10,882 nucleotides of DNA from an uncultured Alphaproteobacteria bacterium. GTDB lineage: Bacteria > Pseudomonadota > Alphaproteobacteria > Micavibrionales > Micavibrionaceae. The notes below the pieces were generated by a model. It was not told the DNA's origin, made no database searches, and was given only the letters and a program-made list of their open reading frames with translations. Numbering within the stretch: the first letter of the stretch is position 1; each line of letters starts with the position of its first letter. Location of the stretch: contig CAKZMN010000037.1 of the NCBI GenBank assembly GCA_937128575.1, positions 1 to 10,882 on the forward strand, given 5' to 3'. Both the position numbers and the translations under genes were made by a program. This document shows positions 5,766 through 10,882 of the stretch, piece after piece.

Positions 5766-7928
5766 ATGGCCGATGCACCGTCAAATCTTCCTCAGGCAGC
5801 TCCTGCGCAGGGCAAAGCGCCTGCCGTAAGAGGCAGCGCTGGCGCATCACTTGGTAAAGCGGGTGCGCGCATTGCACCCTATTTCCGCCCTGATGTTATG
5901 TTTGCCCTTGGAATTATCGGTATTATCCTATTCATGTTGGTGCCGATGCCCTCTAGCATTCTTGATGGCGGCCTTGCCATTTCAATCATGCTATCGATTT
6001 TGGTGTTGATGACGGTTTTGTTCATTCAAACGCCGCTTGAGTTTTCCACCTTTCCTACGGTTTTGCTGGTTACAACTTCGCTCCGGCTAGGTTTGAACGT
6101 GGCCTCCACGCGCTTGATCCTTGAAAACGGGCATACGGGTAATGACGCCGCGGGGCACGTTATTCAGGCCTTTGGAACGTTTATCATTAAGGATAATTAC
6201 ATCATTGGCGCGATTGTTTTCGCGATTTTGGTGATTGTGAACTTTGTGGTTATCACCAAGGGTTCTGGCCGTATTGCGGAGGTCGCCGCGCGCTTTACCC
6301 TTGATGCGATGCCGGGCAAGCAAATGGCGGTGGACGCGGATATGTCCGCCGGATTAATTACCGAAGAAGAAGCCAAAGCGCGCCGCGCGAAACTGGAACA
6401 GGAAAGCACGTTCTTTGGCGCTATGGATGGCGCCGCGAAATTTGTTCGCGGTGATGCGATTGCCGGATTATTAATTGTATTCGTCAACATCATTGGCGGC
6501 ATCGTCATCGGCACCGTTACAGAAGATATGACCCTTGCGGAAGCCGCGTCTAATTACACCATCCTGACGATTGGTGATGGTCTGGTTAGTCAGATCCCTG
6601 CCCTCGTCATTTCTGTATCTGCCGGTTTATTGGTGTCTAAAGCGGGCGTTGAAGGATCAGCGGAGCAAGCGTTATTTCGCCAGTTCGGTAAATACCCCAG
6701 AGCCATGGCGCTTAGCGCGGGGCTTATGGTTGTGCTTGGGCTTGTGCCCGGCATTCCGGCATTCCCATTTTTAACACTCGCCGCCATCACGGGCGTGCTT
6801 GCCTTTGCATCACTTAAGCGCCAGCAAGCCGCAGAAGCAGAAGCCGAGATGGAAATTGCCACTGCGCCGGGCGGCGCCCAAGCCAAGCCAGCGGAGGAAC
6901 CGATAGCCAAAGCGCTTGCGATGGATACTATTCGACTTGAGCTGGGATATGGATTGCTTCCGCTTGTACAAGGGGAAGGCGATCAAAAACTCACCGATCA
7001 AATTAAGGGACTGCGCCGTCAATTGGCGGAGGATATGGGCTACGTTCTGCCTGCGGTGCGTATTCAGGATAATCTGCAGCTGCCCTCTAACACCTATATT
7101 GTGCGCATCAAGGAAATTGAATCTGGTCAGGGCGATGTGCGCCCCAGCATGTTGATGTGTATGGACCCATCGGGCTCCACGATTACTCTACCGGGGGAAA
7201 GTACCACCGAGCCGACCTTTGGTCTGCCTGCGATGTGGATTGATAATTCATACCGTGAAGAGGCGCATTTCAAGGGCTATACGGTTGTTGATGCCTCTAC
7301 CGTGATTACCACCCATTTGACGGAAATCATTAAGGACAATGTTCCTGATTTGATGAATTATGCGGAGACGCAGAAGCTGCTGGATGAAATGCCGAAGGAA
7401 TATCAGAAGCTGGTTGCGGATGTTATTCCGGCGCAAATTTCCATTGGCGGCCTGCAGCGCGTGCTTCAGAATCTATTATCCGAGCGCGTTTCTGTGCGCG
7501 ACCTGCCTGCCATTTTAGAAGGCATAGCCGAGGCCACGGCCTTCACCAAAAATGTGGCCTATATCACAGAGCATGTGCGCGGACGACTATCGAGGCAGCT
7601 ATGTGATGCCAACACAAACGCCAGCAACGTGGTGCCGCTTGTGACCCTATCGCCAGAGTGGGAGCAAGCCTTTGCCGAGAGTTTGATGGGCGATAGCGAA
7701 GAAAAACAGCTCGCTATGCCACCTAGCCAGCTTCAAGACTTCATTGGCGCGGTGCGTGATCGTTATGAAGAACTATCCGCGCAAGGGGAAATTCCTGTGC
7801 TGCTTACCTCCCCCGCTATCCGTCCCTATGTGCGCAGCGTGATTGAACGCTTCCGCCCGCAGACGGTTGTGATGAGCCAAAACGAAGTCCACCCCAAAGC
7901 GAAGATTAAAACGCTAGGGCAGATTTAG
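5766..7928 (+). CDS. flhA: FlhA, flagellar type III export gate protein
   Basis: FlhA is the inner-membrane export gate whose cytoplasmic ring binds chaperone-substrate complexes. The protein has 720 residues, slightly longer than the usual 690-700, because an Ala/Pro/Gly-rich leader of about 40 residues precedes the first membrane segment. The N-terminal half is strongly hydrophobic with a set of segments from about 45 to 350. The family region includes TSLRLGLNVASTRLIL (about 104-119), the FHIPEP-type loop RFTLDAMPGKQMAVDADMSAGLI (outline 176-198), and GAMDGAAKFVRGDAIAG (218-234). A charged linker (about 351-385) leads to the C-terminal cytoplasmic domain, with LGYGLLPLV, RIQDNLQLPSNTY and a clear end at KTLGQI. 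GGTGA lies about 9 bases before the ATG. It follows an unrecognised gene and is separated from flhF by another, rather than adjoining it. Confidence 0.97.
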   Translation: MADAPSNLPQAAPAQGKAPAVRGSAGASLGKAGARIAPYFRPDVMFALGIIGIILFMLVPMPSSILDGGLAISIMLSILVLMTVLFIQTPLEFSTFPTVLLVTTSLRLGLNVASTRLILENGHTGNDAAGHVIQAFGTFIIKDNYIIGAIVFAILVIVNFVVITKGSGRIAEVAARFTLDAMPGKQMAVDADMSAGLITEEEAKARRAKLEQESTFFGAMDGAAKFVRGDAIAGLLIVFVNIIGGIVIGTVTEDMTLAEAASNYTILTIGDGLVSQIPALVISVSAGLLVSKAGVEGSAEQALFRQFGKYPRAMALSAGLMVVLGLVPGIPAFPFLTLAAITGVLAFASLKRQQAAEAEAEMEIATAPGGAQAKPAEEPIAKALAMDTIRLELGYGLLPLVQGEGDQKLTDQIKGLRRQLAEDMGYVLPAVRIQDNLQLPSNTYIVRIKEIESGQGDVRPSMLMCMDPSGSTITLPGESTTEPTFGLPAMWIDNSYREEAHFKGYTVVDASTVITTHLTEIIKDNVPDLMNYAETQKLLDEMPKEYQKLVADVIPAQISIGGLQRVLQNLLSERVSVRDLPAILEGIAEATAFTKNVAYITEHVRGRLSRQLCDANTNASNVVPLVTLSPEWEQAFAESLMGDSEEKQLAMPPSQLQDFIGAVRDRYEELSAQGEIPVLLTSPAIRPYVRSVIERFRPQTVVMSQNEVHPKAKIKTLGQI

Positions 7929-7934
7929 CTAAAT

Positions 7935-7964
7935 TTGACACGACCGATTCTTATGTAATATAAA
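7935..7964 (+). promoter_or_regulatory. Sigma-70-like promoter for the 8003 gene
   Basis: A perfect TTGACA (7935-7940) is followed after 18 bases by TATAAA (7959-7964), so transcription would begin near 7971 and give a leader of about 32 bases with AAGGAT at 7989-7994. The layout is the same as that of the promoter for the reverse-strand gene at 3326. Confidence 0.6.
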
Positions 7965-8002
7965 AACGCAATAATTTTGTGTAAATATAAGGATTTATAA
8001 AA

Positions 8003-8341
8003 ATGGGAAAGAAATTTAAGAGATTAATGGCATCAGGAAATGACGTAGGATTAGACCCTCGCTGGCAATTTGAAGTAGCAGCTGGAGAAATCATTACCTA
8101 TAAAGGCGAACCTGCTGGAGGCCTATTAAACCTTCTTCAAGACAAGTTTAAATATGCAGCATCAGCAACAGTACCAATAACAAGCAAAACTACAGTAGAG
8201 CTCTCGCTCTCTTTAGACTCTAACGGTAGCGGTTACTGCGACGTCAAAACTGGTGAAAATTTTATTAGCTATCATATATTAAAAGAAGCGAAAGAATTTT
8301 GTACTGCAGTTCAACGTGAAATAGACAACGCTCCCTCATAA
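8003..8341 (+). CDS. Unrecognised small protein between flhA and flhF
   Basis: I do not recognise this 112-residue protein. It starts with a basic stretch (MGKKFKRLM), then looks beta-rich: RWQFEVAAGEIITYKGE (20-36) and a Thr/Ser/Val-rich run (about 52-75: ASATVPITSKTTVELSLSLD). Then come GSGYCDVKTGENFISYHIL and a C-terminal helix EAKEFCTAVQREIDNA. No signal peptide or membrane segment is evident. It is well supported as a gene: promoter at 7935, AAGGAT 8 bases before the ATG, and a strong terminator 7 bases after the stop. It forms a self-contained transcription unit set between two flagellar genes. Its codons are more AT-rich than in flhA. Function unknown. Confidence 0.72.
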   Translation: MGKKFKRLMASGNDVGLDPRWQFEVAAGEIITYKGEPAGGLLNLLQDKFKYAASATVPITSKTTVELSLSLDSNGSGYCDVKTGENFISYHILKEAKEFCTAVQREIDNAPS

Positions 8342-8348
8342 ATATCAG

Positions 8349-8380
8349 AAAATGCCAAATTATCCCCAATTTGGCATTTT
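8349..8380. terminator. Rho-independent terminator, probably bidirectional
   Basis: A perfect 13-base inverted repeat (AAAATGCCAAATT at 8349-8361; AATTTGGCATTTT at 8368-8380) has a 6-base loop ATCCCC. The second arm ends in TTTT and the first begins with AAAA, so it can act on both strands. It closes the 8003 gene and should also stop read-through from flhA into flhF. Confidence 0.85.
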
Positions 8381-8455
8381 CTATATCGTCTTTTGTGGTT
8401 ATGCTCTAGAATGTAATTTGAGTAAAACCTATACTAGTTAAGTGAAAATCAGTCC

Positions 8456-9487
8456 ATGCGACTAAAATCCTTCTATGCCAAAACAATGTCAGAGGCTATG
8501 CAAATGGTTCGTGATACCCTCGGTGAAGATGCCGTTATAGTAGCCACGCGTGAAGAACGCGGTGGCGCCGCCGTGCGCGTTACAGCCGCGATTGAGCCCG
8601 CCTTCGAAATTGGCCGCGAGCAAGCGGCCGCCGGCGCGGATGAATGGCTTCAATATGATGATGAGCAAGATGAGCAAGCGGTCGCAGAAGAGCTGACTGA
8701 GACTATGCTGAAGCATAATTGCCCAGAAGATGTGATGGATAACGTCATTTCCTGCGCCACTGTCATTGGCATGGAGAACCCGGGCGTTGCGTTGATTGCC
8801 GCGCTGGAGCATTTATTTCATTTTCGCCCCCTGCCGGATGAGCGCTACAAAAAAGCGATGATGATGATTGGGCCGCCGGGATCGGGAAAAACCCTAACGG
8901 TTGCTAAAATGGCGGCGCGCGGGGCGATGAACGGTTTGAAGGTTGCCGTTATATCGTGCGACACGGTGCGCGCGGGCGGCGTGGAGCAGTTACAATCCTT
9001 CACCAATTTGCTTGAGATTAATCTGCAAAAGGCCAATAGCCCTAAAGATTTACATCATGTCATTGCCGATCTTGGAAATTATGATCAAATTTTGATCGAT
9101 AGCCCCGGCATTAATCCATTTGAAACCAATGATATACGCACCATTGCCAAGCTTATTGGTTCAGAGAACATAGAGCCGCATTTGGTATTGCCCGCGGGGA
9201 TCGATACAGAAGAATCCAGCGAGATGGCCAGAGCCTTTGCCGCCCTTGGCGCACATACTTTAATTCCAACGCGCGTTGATATTGCCCGCCGCCTTGGCAG
9301 CGTGATGGCCGCCGCCCATAGTGGCAGCCTTGCCTTTGCCGATGCCAGCAACACCGCCAAAGTTGCTGACGGTTTATTCTCGCTTACGCCGAAATCTTTG
9401 GCTAAACTACTGATGCCGGGGGCGTATCGTGATATAGATAGAGTGCGCCCATCAAATGGCCGTATGAAAAGAACAGGAACGCAGTGA
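8456..9487 (+). CDS. flhF: FlhF, SRP-type GTPase that places the flagellum
   Basis: FlhF is a signal-recognition-particle-type GTPase that directs early flagellar assembly to the pole. The protein has 343 residues, at the short end of the family. The N-terminal B domain starts MRLKSFYAKTMSEAMQMVR, typical of FlhF. An acidic linker (about 62-80) and a helical N region (to about 125) follow. In the G domain, P-loop GPPGSGKT (139-146) and DTVRAGGVEQLQ (169-180) match well. DSPG (215-218) replaces the usual DTAG, and PTRVD (271-275) replaces TKLD. The LAFADAS segment (292-298) stands where the closing G motif is expected. ATG 8456 is chosen because the family N terminus begins there; its ribosome site is weak and no convincing promoter is seen between the terminator and the start (a lone TATACT at 8430-8435). 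It overlaps flhG by one base. Confidence 0.92.
   Translation: MRLKSFYAKTMSEAMQMVRDTLGEDAVIVATREERGGAAVRVTAAIEPAFEIGREQAAAGADEWLQYDDEQDEQAVAEELTETMLKHNCPEDVMDNVISCATVIGMENPGVALIAALEHLFHFRPLPDERYKKAMMMIGPPGSGKTLTVAKMAARGAMNGLKVAVISCDTVRAGGVEQLQSFTNLLEINLQKANSPKDLHHVIADLGNYDQILIDSPGINPFETNDIRTIAKLIGSENIEPHLVLPAGIDTEESSEMARAFAALGAHTLIPTRVDIARRLGSVMAAAHSGSLAFADASNTAKVADGLFSLTPKSLAKLLMPGAYRDIDRVRPSNGRMKRTGTQ
9475..9478 (+). promoter_or_regulatory. Ribosome binding site that decides the flhG start
   Basis: AGGA ends 8 bases before ATG 9487 but only 5 before the alternative GTG 9484, which favours the ATG. The site lies inside the 3' end of flhF. Confidence 0.6.
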
Positions 9488-10311
9488 TGTCAGACACCAA
9501 TGCAAAAACCAAAAAAGCTCCTCCCTCCTTTGAACAGGGCACGAACATTATCGCTGTAGCCAGTGGTAAGGGCGGCGTTGGCAAAACATGGTTCTCCATC
9601 ACATTGGCGCACGCCCTGACCCGCATGGGTAAAAAAGTTTTGTTATTTGATGGTGATTTGGGTCTGGCGAACGTTGATGTTCAGTTGGGCTTGATGCCCA
9701 AGCGTGATTTGAATGACGTTATTCGCGGCCGCCTTGGCCTCGATAAAGTTGTACAAACATATGAAGAAGGCGGATTTGATATTATCGCCGGACGATCTGG
9801 TCAGGCTTCACTTTCGGCGCTTCCCTCACAACGTCTTGCACATTTGCGTGATCAAATCTTAGAAGTATCCGCCAATTATGACGCAGTGATTTGCGACCTT
9901 GGTGCGGGCGTTGATCGCACGGTGCGCATGCTCTCTGCGGTTGCTACGAAAACAGTTTTAATCACCACGGATGAGCCGACCTCTCTTACCGATGCTTATG
10001 CGTTTATCAAGCTGGGCAATGCTGCGGGCCTATCAAAGAATGTGTCTATTGTTGTCAATATGGCCCCTAGCGTTTCTGAAGGTGACAAGACGTATAAAAC
10101 GCTGCTCAAGGCTTGTGAGAATTTCCTGCGCCTTAAACCTCCAATGGCGGGTATGGTTCGCGTTGATCCGAAGGTGAAGGAAAGCATTCGCCATCAAACT
10201 CCCATCCTTATCCGCTCCCCCAATACGAGCGCGGCGGAAGATGTTGAGAAAATTGCCGAGCATGTTTGGAAAAGCTTGGCGGATGCGAAGAAGAAAGCCG
10301 CAAGCGCTTAA
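9487..10311 (+). CDS. flhG: FlhG/FleN, MinD-type ATPase controlling flagellar number
   Basis: FlhG (FleN) is a ParA/MinD-family ATPase that limits flagellar number and acts with FlhF. From ATG 9487 the protein has 274 residues, near the usual length. The deviant Walker A KGGVGKT (28-34) carries the signature Lys28. DGDLGLANVDVQLGL (55-69) is typical of FleN, CDLGAG (136-141) is the switch II region, and TTDEPTSLTDAYAFIK (160-175) is the family motif. The C terminus is a Lys/Ala amphipathic helix suited to membrane binding. The N-terminal 20 residues (MSDTNAKTKKAPPSFEQG) show no clear DQAxxLR motif, which in other FlhG proteins stimulates FlhF. Start choice: TGATG overlaps the flhF stop with AGGA 8 bases upstream; GTG 9484 would add one residue. 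Confidence 0.94.
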   Translation: MSDTNAKTKKAPPSFEQGTNIIAVASGKGGVGKTWFSITLAHALTRMGKKVLLFDGDLGLANVDVQLGLMPKRDLNDVIRGRLGLDKVVQTYEEGGFDIIAGRSGQASLSALPSQRLAHLRDQILEVSANYDAVICDLGAGVDRTVRMLSAVATKTVLITTDEPTSLTDAYAFIKLGNAAGLSKNVSIVVNMAPSVSEGDKTYKTLLKACENFLRLKPPMAGMVRVDPKVKESIRHQTPILIRSPNTSAAEDVEKIAEHVWKSLADAKKKAASA

Positions 10312-10318
10312 GGCTTTT
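10294..10318 (+). terminator. Possible weak terminator overlapping the flhG stop
   Basis: AAAGCC (10294-10299) can pair with GGCTTT (10312-10317), followed by one further T. The 12-base loop holds the palindrome AAGCGCTT. The stem is only 6 bases and the T-run short, so it may not work as a terminator. Confidence 0.25.
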
Positions 10319-10343
10319 AGCACTTCCCCCACATAACATTTCT

Positions 10344-10372
10344 TTCACACCTGCCCCGCGATCATATACAAT
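10344..10372 (+). promoter_or_regulatory. Sigma-70-like promoter abutting the last gene's start codon
   Basis: TTCACA (10344-10349) and TACAAT (10367-10372) are separated by the ideal 17 bases, each one mismatch from consensus. The predicted start of transcription, about 7 bases after the -10, falls on or next to the A of ATG 10379, which would give a leaderless message. Confidence 0.4.
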
Positions 10373-10378
10373 AAAGGT

Positions 10379-10882
10379 ATGAGCGACTCAGGTTCCACAC
10401 AAATCCCCGCAGCCACGCGGCAGAGCAATGCCTCCGTGCCGTCACGCTTTTCAGAGGCGCGCACTGGTGATTTGGTTGGCGTGCCCAATGATTTGCGTGA
10501 TGTGAGCAACCCGACCAGAGTGCGCGGACAAGTTGTGGAGCGCAGCGATCAGGGCTCAATTACCGTACGCACCCAACGCGGTGACGTCACCGTTCAACTG
10601 CCCCCCGATCAACCGCCACCGCGAGAGGGACAGCGCGTTGAAGTGGAAATACAGCCCGGCAGGCCGCCGCGCGAGGCGACAATTCGCACAGAACAAAGCC
10701 GCAGCGCCCCCAGCGAAAAACCGCAACCGCCAGATGTGCAAGAGCGCCATCGCAGCTCCACCACGCCTGTTAAAGTTGAGGTTAATCAAAGCAGTAATAA
10801 TGCCAATGTTACCATCACCCAAACCAGTGACGGGCAACCAAGCACGATCACCAATACTGAGGCGGCAACACCAAGCGCGCCG
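10379..10882 (+). CDS. Pro/Gln-rich protein, N-terminal part, possibly FliK-like (runs off window)
   Basis: The frame is open from ATG 10379 to the last base, giving 168 residues with no stop. Residues 1-45 are polar. Residues 46-103 look like a small beta-domain: RVRGQVVERSDQGSITVRT, then DVTVQLPP and GQRVEVEIQPGRPP. Residues 104-168 are low-complexity, rich in Ser, Thr, Gln, Pro and Asn. Flagellar hook-length control proteins (FliK) often have such long Pro/Gln-rich N-terminal halves, and the place next to flhG fits, but the conserved FliK C terminus would lie outside the window. The start is ATG 10379 because the frame upstream has no start codon back to a TAA at 10334-10336. AAAGG sits only one base before the ATG, too close for a normal ribosome site. 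Confidence 0.65.
   Translation, partial: MSDSGSTQIPAATRQSNASVPSRFSEARTGDLVGVPNDLRDVSNPTRVRGQVVERSDQGSITVRTQRGDVTVQLPPDQPPPREGQRVEVEIQPGRPPREATIRTEQSRSAPSEKPQPPDVQERHRSSTTPVKVEVNQSSNNANVTITQTSDGQPSTITNTEAATPSAP

Noticed and set aside
8393..8435. Promoter elements before flhF (TTGTGG, TGTAAT, TATACT)
   Set aside because: No pair of boxes has acceptable spacing; TATACT (8430-8435) has no -35 at 16-18 bases. A promoter is expected after the terminator but I cannot place it.
9484..9486. GTG as the flhG start
   Set aside because: ATG 9487 has better spacing from AGGA (8 versus 5 bases) and forms the common TGATG stop-start overlap; the difference is a single residue.

Overview
The window is a flagellar gene cluster from a bacterium that is most probably an alphaproteobacterium. 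The reasons are a FlbD-type sigma-54 activator with a non-canonical receiver, a PomA-like MotA beside fliN and flbD, and the order flbD - flhA - flhF - flhG. Base composition is moderate. A Rhodospirillales-like or Micavibrio-like lineage would fit, but the genus cannot be fixed from this sequence.

Layout. 1-2736 (+) is a tight run of motor and switch genes: the end of fliG (its start lies left of the window), fliH, fliN (overlapping fliH by 8 bases) and a motA/pomA-type stator gene. 2733-3326 (-) is an unrecognised gene that meets motA tail to tail with interlocked stop codons. 3327-3533 is a divergent, AT-rich control region. 3534-4952 (+) is flbD. 5073-5627 (+) is a second unrecognised gene with its own sigma-70-like promoter. 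5766-7928 (+) is flhA. 8003-8341 (+) is a third unrecognised gene, with its own promoter and a strong hairpin terminator. 8456-10311 (+) is the coupled pair flhF-flhG. From 10379 an open frame runs off the right edge; it is low-complexity, Pro/Gln-rich and perhaps FliK-like.

How the genes work together. FliG and FliN belong to the rotor/C-ring and MotA is half of the stator (no motB is visible). FliH regulates and delivers the export ATPase, and FlhA is the export gate. FlbD is expected to time later flagellar genes through sigma-54. FlhF and FlhG set flagellar number and place. No fliM, motB, fliI or flhB is present here.

The core is ordinary. What stands out is three small unrecognised genes placed at the junctions between core genes, each with a recognisable vegetative-type promoter; two of these share the layout TTGACA-N18-TATAAA. 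Other notable points are a heptaproline run near the FliH N terminus, divergent G motifs in FlhF paired with a FlhG lacking an obvious FlhF-activating N-terminal motif, and a possible leaderless start for the last gene. No tRNA, rRNA, CRISPR array, insertion sequence or replication origin was seen. No gene-free stretch exceeds 300 bases.
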